A stretch of DNA of 64,000 bases from Olivibacter sp036959255 (lineage in GTDB: Bacteria; Bacteroidota; Bacteroidia; Sphingobacteriales; Sphingobacteriaceae), in contig NZ_JAWMTI010000010.1 of the NCBI RefSeq assembly GCF_036959255.1, positions 62,001 through 126,000 of the forward strand. The letters run 5' to 3'. The notes under the pieces are model-generated. The model worked only from the letters and a program-made list of their open reading frames with translations, had not been told where the DNA came from and made no database searches. This document shows, piece by piece, positions 53,661 to 62,546 of the stretch. The translations under genes were made by a program, and so were the position numbers. Numbering within the stretch: position 1 is the stretch's first letter; every line of letters begins with the position of its first letter.

Positions 53661-54443
53661 ATGGAGATTTTATCATATGTCTTCTTTGCCATAACGATGT
53701 CAATTGTATTACTATTCATATGGTCAAAGAGGAAAAAGCAACAGGATGGTGTATCCGAGTCGTCGGAGGCTTATAAAGTGATCCTCAATCAGCACGTTTC
53801 CTTTTATAGGGAACTAAATGAAGTAGACCGGAATCGCTTTCTTGAAGAAGTCACGAGCTTTTTAAAAGATGTGCACATTGAGGGTGTTGGTACGGAGGTA
53901 GACAACGTGGATCGGGTGCTGATTGCTTCCAGTGCTGTTATACCCATTTTTAATTTCCCTTATTGGCATTATAAAAACCTGAGCAACATTATTTTATACC
54001 CCGACACCTTCAATAAGGATTTTCAGTTTGATGGTATGCATAGAAATACGTTGGGTATGGTTGGTGAAGGTTTTATGAATGGCCAGATGATATTATCGAA
54101 AAGTGCCTTACACCAAGGGTTTTCAAAAAACGGAGGCGAAAATAATACCGCTATCCACGAGTTTGTACACTTGATCGATAAACGAGACGGCAGTGTTGAT
54201 GGTGTCCCTGAGCTTCTTTTGGCTCGTCCTTATGTAATTCCATGGATCAAAATGATGCATACGGAAATGAATAAGATCAAGACAGGACATTCAGATATCG
54301 ACCCTTACGCCTTAACAAATGAAGCAGAATTCTTAGCGGTTGTATCCGAGTATTTTTTTGAGAAACCAGATAAGTTCAAACAACATCATCCTGAGCTTTA
54401 TGAACTCCTTACAAAGATGTTTGGCAAGTCGGTCATCGAATAG
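53661..54443 (+). CDS. MtfA-like M90 zinc metallopeptidase
   Basis: 260 residues from the ATG at 53661. One N-terminal membrane helix (about 4-22) anchors it. The M90 domain has the zinc motif HEFVH at 166-170 in NNTAIHEFVHLIDKRDGSVDG and a downstream Glu-rich NEAEFLAVVSEYFFEKP. MtfA binds the repressor Mlc in Enterobacteria; that partner is not evident here, so the substrate is unknown. The upstream extension to 53499 is not protein-like. Confidence 0.9.
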   Translation: MEILSYVFFAITMSIVLLFIWSKRKKQQDGVSESSEAYKVILNQHVSFYRELNEVDRNRFLEEVTSFLKDVHIEGVGTEVDNVDRVLIASSAVIPIFNFPYWHYKNLSNIILYPDTFNKDFQFDGMHRNTLGMVGEGFMNGQMILSKSALHQGFSKNGGENNTAIHEFVHLIDKRDGSVDGVPELLLARPYVIPWIKMMHTEMNKIKTGHSDIDPYALTNEAEFLAVVSEYFFEKPDKFKQHHPELYELLTKMFGKSVIE

Positions 54444-54457
54444 AATAATCCTTCCCT

Positions 54458-54835
54458 TTATGTAGATTGTTCATGACATTGCTCTTTAATACGCTCACGG
54501 TGATTTATTCCCCAATTGATCATTTCATTAATGATATTTTGTAACGTTTTCCCATATACTGAAAGTTCGTACTCTACGGTTATGGGTTTGGTATTACAAA
54601 CATGACGTGAAATCAGTCCGTTGATCTCCAATTCTCTTAATTCTTTTGATAGCATTTTTGCTCCTATCCCTTCTACTTCACGTTGTAACTCCATAAAACG
54701 CAATTTTCCAAAACTTAACGCACTGATGATCGCAATTTTCCATTTACCCCCTAATACATCCAATGTATCCTGTACGGCACGTAGCTTTTCTTTACAGGTA
54801 TCGCTTGTTAGTGTTTTTTCTCTTGTTTCCATCAT
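54458..54835 (-). CDS. HxlR-family winged-helix regulator
   Basis: 125 residues from the ATG at 54835 (the frame opens at a TTG at 54853, and an ATG follows at 54832). HxlR hallmarks: CKEKLRAVQDTLDVLGGKWKIAIISAL, LRFMELQREVEGIGAKMLSKELRELEINGLI, then the wing and VEYELSVYGKTLQNII. The Cys near the N-terminus (about 14) is where redox-sensing HxlR proteins (HypR, YodB) place theirs. Divergent from a nitroreductase-family gene, its likely target. Confidence 0.9.
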   Translation of the reverse strand: MMETREKTLTSDTCKEKLRAVQDTLDVLGGKWKIAIISALSFGKLRFMELQREVEGIGAKMLSKELRELEINGLISRHVCNTKPITVEYELSVYGKTLQNIINEMINWGINHRERIKEQCHEQST

Positions 54836-54841
54836 TTCTAC

Positions 54842-54900
54842 TATAGTTTCCAAAAGGAAAGTACTATCTATAAGATAAATACTTTCAAAAGTAAACTATA
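54842..54900. promoter_or_regulatory. 59-bp nested dyad operator between hxlR and the nitroreductase-family gene
   Basis: Three nested inverted repeats share one centre near 54871: TATAGTTT / AAACTATA (54842-54849, 54893-54900), GAAAGTA / TACTTTC (54857-54863, 54880-54886) and TATCT / AGATA (54865-54869, 54873-54877). Position fits an HxlR-bound operator. Confidence 0.6.
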
Positions 54901-54985
54901 TTTTTAAACTTTGCAAAGATTTTAGAACAATGGAGAAAATCCTCATTCAGGATAAGATTCCACATTCGTAATAAATTAGATTAAA

Positions 54986-55618
54986 ATGGAATTATTAACA
55001 GCATTAAAATGGCGTTATGCCACTAAAAAAATGAATGGACAGGTTGTCCCACAAGATAAAGTAGAAGCCATATTGGATGCCGCTTATCTTGCGCCTACCT
55101 CATCAGGTTTGCAACCATATGAAGTTATTGTGGTAACAAATCCTATATTAAAAGAAAAAATAAGAGAAGTTGCTTATGACCAAAGTCAAATAACGGACAG
55201 TTCACATTTACTTGTTTTTGCAGCTTGGGACACCTATACGAATAAACGTATTAACGATATCTTTCTGCATACGGTGACAGAGAGGGGTTTACCGAATGAT
55301 GCGATGGACGATTACAAAAATAGATTGATTGCTTCTTATACAAGTCGTTCTGATCAAGCAAATTTCGAACATGCAGCTCGTCAGGCTTATATTGGCTTCG
55401 GTTTAGCAATTGCTGCAGCCGCTGTTTTGCAAGTAGACGCTACGCCAATGGAAGGGTTTGACAATGCAGCCTTAGACCGACTACTTAACCTAGAAGAGAG
55501 AGGGTTGAAAAGCGTTACACTTCTACCCCTTGGATATAGGGACGAGTCAAATGACTGGCTTGTCAATTTAAAAAAGGTAAGAAAGCCAAAAGATCAATTC
55601 ATAACGGCTATTGCTTAA
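54986..55618 (+). CDS. Nitroreductase family NAD(P)H-dependent oxidoreductase
   Basis: 210 residues. Nitroreductase fold: WRYATKKMNGQVVPQDKVEAILDAAYLAPTSSGLQPYEVIVV (FMN site), the dimer helix ARQAYIGFGLAIAAAAVLQVDATPMEGFD, and LPLGYRDESNDW near the C-terminus. FMN-dependent, cytosolic, reducing quinones, nitroaromatics or similar electrophiles (NfsB-like). Divergent from hxlR across a nested dyad, so induction by electrophile or oxidative stress is likely. Confidence 0.93.
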   Translation: MELLTALKWRYATKKMNGQVVPQDKVEAILDAAYLAPTSSGLQPYEVIVVTNPILKEKIREVAYDQSQITDSSHLLVFAAWDTYTNKRINDIFLHTVTERGLPNDAMDDYKNRLIASYTSRSDQANFEHAARQAYIGFGLAIAAAAVLQVDATPMEGFDNAALDRLLNLEERGLKSVTLLPLGYRDESNDWLVNLKKVRKPKDQFITAIA

Positions 55619-55631
55619 TTGATAGCCCATT

Positions 55632-55678
55632 AAATGAAAAAAGGCTTGCAGATTTAACCTGCAAGCCTTTTTTCATTT
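55632..55678 (+). terminator. Terminator after the nitroreductase-family gene
   Basis: 20-bp perfect stem, core GGCTTGCAG / CTGCAAGCC, 7-base loop, T-rich tail. The rest of the 224-base gap to the next gene is AT-rich without recognisable sites. Confidence 0.93.
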
Positions 55679-55842
55679 GTCAACATAAAGCCTTTAAAAT
55701 TAATTAACTGTTTATTAATATGTGCTTTTATTATGAAAATAATAAATAAATAGCTATTTTCACCAAATCTAAACAGAAGGGGAAAGGTATAAGTTGCAAT
55801 AGCATTATACTGACTGTTTCACAATCAATATCAAAACAAAAA

Positions 55843-57471
55843 ATGAAATTTAACGATCAATTAAAATCTTTATTTGTACCGGAAAGCGAAATACCGGAGG
55901 AGTTCGCCATTCGCGAAGAGTTACATCAACGAACCTATCTATGCGATGGTGAGATGCGTAACTGGACGGGCCCTGTTAGTGAAGTCTACTCGGCGGTTTG
56001 CATACCGGATGAACAGGGTGTTTTACATCGCAAATTTATTGGTACTTATCCTATTTGTACTGATAAAGAGGCTATGGAGGCTCTAGATGCTGCTGTAAAT
56101 GCATATGACAACGGTCGCGGTGAGTGGCCTACAATGAGTATTGACAATCGAATAAAATGTCTGCAAAAATTCGTTTTCAAGATGAACGAGCAGCGTTCAC
56201 TGGTGGTCAAGTTGATTATGTGGGAAATTGGAAAATCACATACCGACGCTGCAAAAGAATTTGATCGAACCGTCGATTACATAAATGCGACGATTGACGC
56301 ATTAAAAGATATAGACCGCCAGTCCTCTCGGTTCGAGATCGAAGAAGGCGTGGTAGCGCAGATAAGAAGATCACCTATTGGGGTTGTTCTCTGTATGGGG
56401 CCTTTCAATTATCCATTAAATGAAACCTTCACCACCCTGATTCCGGCAATAATTATGGGAAACACCTTGCTTTTTAAACCACCTAAGCATGGTACCCTAT
56501 TACATTATCCTTTATTGAAAGCCTTTCAGGAGTCTTTTCCAAGGGGTGTGGTTAATACCATTTATGGGCGAGGAGCTACCATTACACCTGGTTTAATGCA
56601 GACCGGAAAAATTAATGTATTGGCTTTTATCGGTTCAAGCAAAGTAGCCAACGATCTAAAAAAACGCCATCCAAAAATTAACAGATTGCGAGCAGTGCTC
56701 AGTTTGGACGCCAAAAATGCCGCAATTATTACCAAAAATGCGGACATTTCGCTTGCGGTCAGTGAAACGGTATTGGGAGCCCTATCTTTTAATGGACAAC
56801 GATGTACGGCCATTAAGATTGTATTTGTCCATAAAGATATAGCCGATGATTTTCTTCACAAGTTAGGGGAAGCTATTGCGCAATTGAAGTTCGGTATGCC
56901 CTGGATTCCAGGTGTTAGTTTAACGCCCTTACCGGAACCCGGGAAACCGGAGTATTTAAAAGAATGCATCGATGATGCGCTGTTCCATGGTGCGAAGGTT
57001 GTGAATGAAAACGGTGGCGCTCATCTTGCTTCCTTTGTCTATCCTGCCGTGATTTATCCAGTGAATGAAAAGATGAAACTTTACCGGGAAGAACAGTTTG
57101 GACCGATTATTCCCGTCATTCCTTATGACTCCATCGAAGAGCCAATCAACTATCAAATAGATTCTCCTCATGGTATGCAGGTTAGTATTTTCAGTAATGA
57201 TGCGCAGGAAATAGCCTCCTTAATCGATCCTTTTGTCAACCTTGTCAGTCGAGTGAATATCAATAGCCAATGTCAACGAGGGCCGGATAAATTTCCTTTT
57301 ACAGGTAGGAAAGATAGTGCAGAAGGTACGCTCTCCGTCGTAGATGCCTTGCGTTCTTTCTCCATACGGTCGTTGGTAGCTACCAAGATGAATGATAAAA
57401 ACAAAGAACTTATTAATGAAATCGTGAATCACCAAGATTCCAATTTCTTGAGTACTAACTTTATATTTTAA
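55843..57471 (+). CDS. GapN-like NADP-dependent glyceraldehyde-3-phosphate dehydrogenase
   Basis: 542 residues, aldehyde dehydrogenase superfamily. Seen: GPFNYPLNET with Asn189, cofactor Lys in TLLFKPPKHG, the nucleotide-loop FIGSSKVAND and active-site Cys321 in FNGQRCTAIK. It resembles the long GapN-like group that makes 3-phosphoglycerate and NADPH without phosphate. The usual catalytic Glu of ALDHs (ELGGK) is replaced: the aligned segment reads LSLDAKNAAI, with Ser at about 287. Activity and substrate are therefore less certain. Single gene; promoter not clear. Confidence 0.8.
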   Translation: MKFNDQLKSLFVPESEIPEEFAIREELHQRTYLCDGEMRNWTGPVSEVYSAVCIPDEQGVLHRKFIGTYPICTDKEAMEALDAAVNAYDNGRGEWPTMSIDNRIKCLQKFVFKMNEQRSLVVKLIMWEIGKSHTDAAKEFDRTVDYINATIDALKDIDRQSSRFEIEEGVVAQIRRSPIGVVLCMGPFNYPLNETFTTLIPAIIMGNTLLFKPPKHGTLLHYPLLKAFQESFPRGVVNTIYGRGATITPGLMQTGKINVLAFIGSSKVANDLKKRHPKINRLRAVLSLDAKNAAIITKNADISLAVSETVLGALSFNGQRCTAIKIVFVHKDIADDFLHKLGEAIAQLKFGMPWIPGVSLTPLPEPGKPEYLKECIDDALFHGAKVVNENGGAHLASFVYPAVIYPVNEKMKLYREEQFGPIIPVIPYDSIEEPINYQIDSPHGMQVSIFSNDAQEIASLIDPFVNLVSRVNINSQCQRGPDKFPFTGRKDSAEGTLSVVDALRSFSIRSLVATKMNDKNKELINEIVNHQDSNFLSTNFIF

Positions 57472-57475
57472 CAGT

Positions 57476-57511
57476 AATGCGAGTCAAAGCTGGGGTTTTG
57501 GCTCGCATTAC
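57476..57511. terminator. Hairpin between the convergent GapN-like and M16 genes
   Basis: TAATGCGAG / CTCGCATTA with inner pairs giving about 14 bp; loop about 7. No long T run, so intrinsic termination is only probable. Confidence 0.55.
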
Positions 57512-57531
57512 CGGTGTATTTATTGTTATGT

Positions 57532-58821
57532 TTAATTCTTCATTTTGCCAACCACTACTTTAACCATATTATTATAGTCAAGGTATTTATTTGCACAGGC
57601 CATAATGGTTTCCGGTGTACTTTCCTTTACAATCTGCAAATGTCGATTATAATACGTCAAATCCAATCCAACGAAGTGTACATTTTTAAATTTGTCCACA
57701 TGGGAGAAAACATTTTCCAACGAACCTAAAAAAGCACCATTAACATAGTTTTTTACCAAATTCAGCTCTTCCATAGAAACAGGTTCGTTTTTTAAACGAT
57801 TGACCTCTTTTTCGATTTCTATCAACGTTTCGTTCGTTACATCAATTCCAACCTCTGTGGCTATCGTGAAGAAGGCTCCATATTTTAATGATGCGATGCC
57901 CGATCCAATACCGTAAGTAAAGCCCTTTTCTTCACGAATATTAGCCATTAACCTAGACCCAAAATAGCCTCCTAAAATTGTATTTAACAACTGAAATGAC
58001 GAAAAATCAGGGTGCTTCCGATTAATTGTTTGGTAACCTATGCGGATAGCCGACTGCAAAGCTTCTGCCCGTTCTACAAGAATTAAACTTCCGTTTTTCG
58101 AGTTTGTACCAACACCATTCTTCGGCAGTTGATTGAAAGAATGCGCATCCCATTGATTTCCAAAAATTTCACTGACGGTTTGGCGTATTTGTTTTGTTAC
58201 GTTACCCGATATAAATATGGTACAATTAGCGGCATTTATTTGGTATTCATATAGTTTTAATAAATGTAAGCGATCTAATCGGTCGTAATCTTCTATTTCG
58301 GGTGCATAGGCATATCGGTTGCTATCAAAAATAGCTTTATTGAAAACCCTTCTTGCAACAAAATCGTTCTTCTTTAAAGATACGGAAAGATTTTGCTTGT
58401 TGTTGCGAACATAGGTATCAAGCTCTCTTTCAGGAAAAATGCTTTCTGTCAGTATGCTTTTTACGATGGGCAATAATTTGCCAACATGTTTACCAAGTGC
58501 ATACAAGGTAAGGGACGTATGATCGAATGAATACTCGGGTTGCAAAAACGCGCCGTAGAAATCTATTTTTTCGGCTATTTCTGCGCTCGTATACTGTTCA
58601 GTACCTTCTAAAAACATACCCGCTAAAGCGATATTGAGTAAGGGTAGCTGGAGCTCATCTGCGTTCAAATTTTGGAATACCCATTCGATTTTCACTAAAT
58701 CCTGTGCTCCTGAATGAAAGATAAAGAGGTCTACTCCGTTCGATAACAATTCCTGTTCCGGTTGCAAAAGTTTCACATCTTCTACCAGATTAAATTTGGG
58801 TGCCTTGGTTCTATCGATCAT
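57532..58821 (-). CDS. M16 family peptidase-like protein, inactive-type subunit
   Basis: 429 residues. M16 (pitrilysin/MPP) fold with C-terminal domain blocks (FQLLNTILGGYFGSRLMANIREEKGFTYGIGS, about 265-297). The N-terminal domain lacks the zinc motif: the HxxEH place reads like LLNIALAGMFLEGTEQYTSAEI. This matches the non-catalytic partner of M16 heterodimers. It starts 1 base after the catalytic-type gene. Probably cytosolic (no signal). Confidence 0.9.
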   Translation of the reverse strand: MIDRTKAPKFNLVEDVKLLQPEQELLSNGVDLFIFHSGAQDLVKIEWVFQNLNADELQLPLLNIALAGMFLEGTEQYTSAEIAEKIDFYGAFLQPEYSFDHTSLTLYALGKHVGKLLPIVKSILTESIFPERELDTYVRNNKQNLSVSLKKNDFVARRVFNKAIFDSNRYAYAPEIEDYDRLDRLHLLKLYEYQINAANCTIFISGNVTKQIRQTVSEIFGNQWDAHSFNQLPKNGVGTNSKNGSLILVERAEALQSAIRIGYQTINRKHPDFSSFQLLNTILGGYFGSRLMANIREEKGFTYGIGSGIASLKYGAFFTIATEVGIDVTNETLIEIEKEVNRLKNEPVSMEELNLVKNYVNGAFLGSLENVFSHVDKFKNVHFVGLDLTYYNRHLQIVKESTPETIMACANKYLDYNNMVKVVVGKMKN

Positions 58822-58822
58822 A

Positions 58823-60058
58823 TTAATCTGCTAAATAAACTAACGTGGATGAATTTTCTAATTGAAATAGTTGTTGGGCCGTTTCCTGTATTGCTTTTGC
58901 TGACACATTTAAGTAATTTGCTATTTCTTCATTAAGCATATCTGCATTTCCCAACAACTCAAAATAAGCCAGATTCATAGCCTTATCTAAAATTGACATT
59001 TCTGCAAACACCATGGTGGATTCTATCTTATTTTTCACTTTTTCAAGCTCGTAGTTCAATACCGGCACCTGCTGTAAATCACCTAATTGCTCCCATATAG
59101 CTTGTTCAGCAAGCTCCATGGTTGTACCGGGTAAAGGTTTTCCTTCTATTAAAAACAAACCATTATCTAAACTACCTAATAAATAAGCATTTATTTCGCT
59201 AAAAAGCCCTCGCTCTTTTACCAATCGACGAAACAATCGGGATGAGTTTCCTCTTGACAATATATCAGAAATCAAGTCGCAAGTATAATACGCTTTTGAA
59301 CGTCTATCATTCATATGAAATGCTATGTAGAGACTGTTTACAGGAACATTGGCCTTGATAACTTCTCTACGTGGCTCCGACTGTTTTGGTTCAGGTAAAA
59401 TATGGCGAATATATTTATTGCCGGCAGGAATGGAACCGAACCACTTTTCAGCTAGACTTTTAACCGCATCCAATTCCACATCTCCGGCAATAACTAATAT
59501 TGCATTCTGCGGCGTATAATGCTTGCTGAAAAAGGCTTTTACATCTTGCATTGATGCCAATTCGATATGAGAAATCTCTTTTCCGATAGTTGCCCATTTA
59601 TAGGGATGTTCTTTGTATGCCAATGGTCTTAATCTGAGCCATACATCGCCGTAGGGTTGATTCAGATAACGTTGCTTAAATTCTTCCGAGACGACCTGTT
59701 TTTGTGTCTCCAGACTTTTTTCGTTGAAGGCCAAACTCAGCATACGATCGCTCTCCAACCAAAAAGCAGTTTCCAGATTGATCGCCGGAAGCGTTATATA
59801 ATAGTTTGTAATATCATTACTTGTGAATGCATTACTCTCCCCTCCCACCCGCTGCAAAGGAAGGTCAAACTGCGGAATGTTAACAGATCCACCGAACATC
59901 AAATGTTCAAAAAGATGGGCAAAGCCTGTTTTATCAGGTGTTTCATCCCGCGCACCAACATCATAGAGTATATTGAGCACCGCCATTGGTGTAGACTTAT
60001 CTTCGTGTACTAATACTTTTAGGCCATTGTTTAAAGTGAACCTTTCATATTTTACCAT
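58823..60058 (-). CDS. M16 family zinc peptidase, catalytic-type subunit
   Basis: 411 residues, no signal peptide. The inverted zinc motif HLFEH (48-52) sits in TGFAHLFEHLMFGG; the third ligand Glu lies at about 125-126 in QVVSEEFKQRY. The second M16 domain includes SDILSRGNSSRLFRRLVKERGLFSEI. Together with the next gene it resembles the two-subunit M16B peptidases (MPP/PqqL-like). Own promoter box 25 bases upstream. Confidence 0.93.
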   Translation of the reverse strand: MVKYERFTLNNGLKVLVHEDKSTPMAVLNILYDVGARDETPDKTGFAHLFEHLMFGGSVNIPQFDLPLQRVGGESNAFTSNDITNYYITLPAINLETAFWLESDRMLSLAFNEKSLETQKQVVSEEFKQRYLNQPYGDVWLRLRPLAYKEHPYKWATIGKEISHIELASMQDVKAFFSKHYTPQNAILVIAGDVELDAVKSLAEKWFGSIPAGNKYIRHILPEPKQSEPRREVIKANVPVNSLYIAFHMNDRRSKAYYTCDLISDILSRGNSSRLFRRLVKERGLFSEINAYLLGSLDNGLFLIEGKPLPGTTMELAEQAIWEQLGDLQQVPVLNYELEKVKNKIESTMVFAEMSILDKAMNLAYFELLGNADMLNEEIANYLNVSAKAIQETAQQLFQLENSSTLVYLAD

Positions 60059-60083
60059 AGATTGTTGTTTTATTTTGGGTTAG

Positions 60084-60091
60084 CAAACCTA
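60084..60091 (-). promoter_or_regulatory. -7 box TAGGTTTG upstream of the M16 pair
   Basis: Exact TAnnTTTG on the minus strand, 25 bases before the ATG at 60058. Confidence 0.5.
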
Positions 60092-60123
60092 CTATAATTT
60101 TTAGAATAAAAAACCTAATAAGC

Positions 60124-60131
60124 TATATTTG
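60124..60131 (+). promoter_or_regulatory. -7 box TATATTTG upstream of the PLP enzyme gene at 60173
   Basis: Exact TAnnTTTG 41 bases before the ATG at 60173. It diverges from the box at 60084-60091. Confidence 0.5.
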
Positions 60132-60172
60132 CAAGTTTTCCATGTAGTTTTGTACCGTAAAAATCATACAGT

Positions 60173-61057
60173 ATGTTTCCTTTTCATTTTTCCAGCCCTA
60201 CAGAACGCCTAAGGTATGAACTTCTAAATGAAAAGGACTATCTAGTCGATATCAAACGGGACGACTTGATCCATCCTTTTATATCAGGTAATAAGTGGAG
60301 AAAGTTGAAGTATATGCTGCAAGACGCTCGGAAGAAAGGAAAGAATCACCTAATAACATTTGGGGGCGCGTGGTCTAATCATTTGCTTGCTACAGCTGCC
60401 GCTGCTGCCTCCTTTGGATTTAAAACTACCGGTTTTGTTCGCGGTGAACCTGTTGAAAACACGAATTTAAAACTTTGTCAGTTATTTGGCATGCATCTCC
60501 TATACGTTACAAGAGATGCCTATAGAGACAAACAGGAATTATTTAATCACCATTTTGGAAAGGATGGTGACGCATACTTCATAAACGAAGGTGGTGCTTC
60601 TGAACTCGCTCTACTCGGTTGCGCAGAAATAATAGCAGAGCTAGCAACAGATTATGATCATATGGTGTGTGCCTGTGGAACAGGTACTACAATAGCTGGT
60701 TTAAGCATGGGCTTAAATCAGCGAAATAGCCAAACAAAGCTCCATGGTATTTCCGTACTTGCCGGTGGTGATTTTCTTTCAGAGGAAGTAAAAAAATTAT
60801 ATAGCGATGCGGATAATATCACCATCCATACCGAGTATCATTTTGGGGGATATGCAAAAACAAAACCTGAATTAGTTGACTTTACCAAGTCTTTTGTACG
60901 CCAAACGGGTATTTTGGTTGAACCCGTGTATACCGCTAAAGCATTATTTGCATTAACAGATCTGGTCAAAAAACATCAGTTCGAAAAAGGTTCAAAAATT
61001 CTATTTATACATACCGGTGGATTAATAGGCATTTTAGGAAAACTGGATGGATTCTAG
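60173..61057 (+). CDS. D-cysteine desulfhydrase / ACC deaminase family PLP enzyme
   Basis: 294 residues, fold type II PLP enzyme. PLP Lys41 lies in ISGNKWRKLKYML; GGAWSNHLLATAAAAASFG binds the substrate carboxylate; the phosphate loop is ACGTGTTIAGL. The family covers 1-aminocyclopropane-1-carboxylate deaminase and D-cysteine desulfhydrase; without a second active-site Tyr assignment, D-cysteine desulfhydrase-like activity is more likely in this phylum. Cytosolic, single gene. Confidence 0.88.
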   Translation: MFPFHFSSPTERLRYELLNEKDYLVDIKRDDLIHPFISGNKWRKLKYMLQDARKKGKNHLITFGGAWSNHLLATAAAAASFGFKTTGFVRGEPVENTNLKLCQLFGMHLLYVTRDAYRDKQELFNHHFGKDGDAYFINEGGASELALLGCAEIIAELATDYDHMVCACGTGTTIAGLSMGLNQRNSQTKLHGISVLAGGDFLSEEVKKLYSDADNITIHTEYHFGGYAKTKPELVDFTKSFVRQTGILVEPVYTAKALFALTDLVKKHQFEKGSKILFIHTGGLIGILGKLDGF

Positions 61058-61159
61058 GTATGTTTTGTTGAAATGATAATTTTAAGTCACAAAATAAGGT
61101 TATCTATCAAAACACAAAACAAATATTTGGCTTTAATTGCGTTTTTTGAAATTTTATCT

Positions 61160-61167
61160 TATGTTTG
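61160..61167 (+). promoter_or_regulatory. -7 box TATGTTTG upstream of lat
   Basis: Exact TAnnTTTG 26 bases before the ATG at 61194. Confidence 0.5.
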
Positions 61168-61193
61168 ATGATAAACCAATTAAGTAGCGTTTC

Positions 61194-62525
61194 ATGAAAA
61201 AGATCTCCGTTACCCCAGCGAATGCCCAAACCATTATCGGTAGACATGTTCTTACTGATGGTTATGACTTAACACTCGATTTAAAGAAAAGTCAAGGTGT
61301 TGTGATGTATGATTCGAAATACAACAGGGAGATTCTGGATTTTTTCACTTGCTTTGCTTCTGTCCCGCTGGGTTATAATCATCCCAAAATGTTAAGCGAT
61401 GAGGCTTTCAAAGAGGATTTATTCTTAGCTGCACTAACGAATCCATCCAATTCGGATATCTATACGATGCAATATGCTAAATTCGTCGATACCTTTGAGC
61501 GTGTTGGGATTCCCGCCTACCTACCGCATGCTTTTTTTATTGCAGGAGGTGGCCTGGCAGTTGAAAATGCCTTGAAAACAGCGATGGACTGGAAAGTGCA
61601 AAAGAATTTTCAAAAGGGCTATATTAAAGAAAGAGGGCTTAAAGTTATACATTTTCAAAAAGCCTTTCATGGTCGCACGGGTTATACAATGAGTTTGACC
61701 AATACCCAACCGGAAAAAACGAAATGGTTCGCTAAATTTGATTGGCCACGAGTGAGTGTACCCTCTATTGAATTTCCTTTTACCGATCACGGCTATGAAG
61801 ATCTTCTTAAAAGAGAGGAACAATCGTTGGCTCAGATCAAGCAGGCTTTTGCCGATAATCGAGACGATATCTGTGCAATTATCATCGAACCGATACAATC
61901 TGAAGGCGGAGACAATCATGTAAGAAGGGAGTTCTTAGAACAACTACGTATTTTGACAAATGAGAACGATGCACTCTTAATTTACGATGAAGTACAAACA
62001 GGTGTTGGTTTAACCGGTAAATTTTGGTGTCACGAGCATTTTGGCGCAAAGGCAAGGCCCGATATTATTGCTTTTGGAAAGAAGATGCAAGTTTGCGGTA
62101 TTTTAGTTAGTGAAAAAATTGATGATATAAAAACGAATGTTTTTAAAGTTCCATCACGGATTAACTCGACTTGGGGCGGAAACCTAGTTGACATGGTCAG
62201 GGCAACTAAGATTTTGCAAATTATTGAAGAGGACCATTTAGTTTCACAAGCAGAAGAAGTTGGTGAGTATTTACAGCAAAAACTTTTAGATCTTGCGGAT
62301 ACCCATTCTATCGTCAGTAACGTTAGAGGTCGCGGTTTATTAGCGGCTTTCGATTTTCCAAACAAAGAAAGTAGAAATCACTTTCTGAAGAGAAGTCTTG
62401 ATAAAAATGCATTATTTTTAGGATGTGGCGAGAAAAGCATCCGTTTCAGGCCGGCTCTTATTATACAGCGTGAAGATATCGACAGGGGTATCGCAGTAAT
62501 GAACGATGTAATCCGATCGCTCTAA
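61194..62525 (+). CDS. lat: L-lysine 6-transaminase
   Basis: 443 residues, class III aminotransferase. Moves the epsilon-amino group of lysine to 2-oxoglutarate, giving 2-aminoadipate semialdehyde. The LAT branch is marked by FGKKMQVCG with PLP Lys at 296/297, by IYDEVQTGVGLTG (Asp265), and by HGRTGYTMSLTNTQP and RINSTWGGNLVDM. The aminoadipate semialdehyde dehydrogenase that would follow is not adjacent; the GapN-like gene 3.7 kb upstream is not an obvious match. Role is lysine breakdown or a supply of cyclic imine for other products. Confidence 0.93.
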   Translation: MKKISVTPANAQTIIGRHVLTDGYDLTLDLKKSQGVVMYDSKYNREILDFFTCFASVPLGYNHPKMLSDEAFKEDLFLAALTNPSNSDIYTMQYAKFVDTFERVGIPAYLPHAFFIAGGGLAVENALKTAMDWKVQKNFQKGYIKERGLKVIHFQKAFHGRTGYTMSLTNTQPEKTKWFAKFDWPRVSVPSIEFPFTDHGYEDLLKREEQSLAQIKQAFADNRDDICAIIIEPIQSEGGDNHVRREFLEQLRILTNENDALLIYDEVQTGVGLTGKFWCHEHFGAKARPDIIAFGKKMQVCGILVSEKIDDIKTNVFKVPSRINSTWGGNLVDMVRATKILQIIEEDHLVSQAEEVGEYLQQKLLDLADTHSIVSNVRGRGLLAAFDFPNKESRNHFLKRSLDKNALFLGCGEKSIRFRPALIIQREDIDRGIAVMNDVIRSL

Positions 62526-62546
62526 AACAGTTTCTCGCAATGGGCT

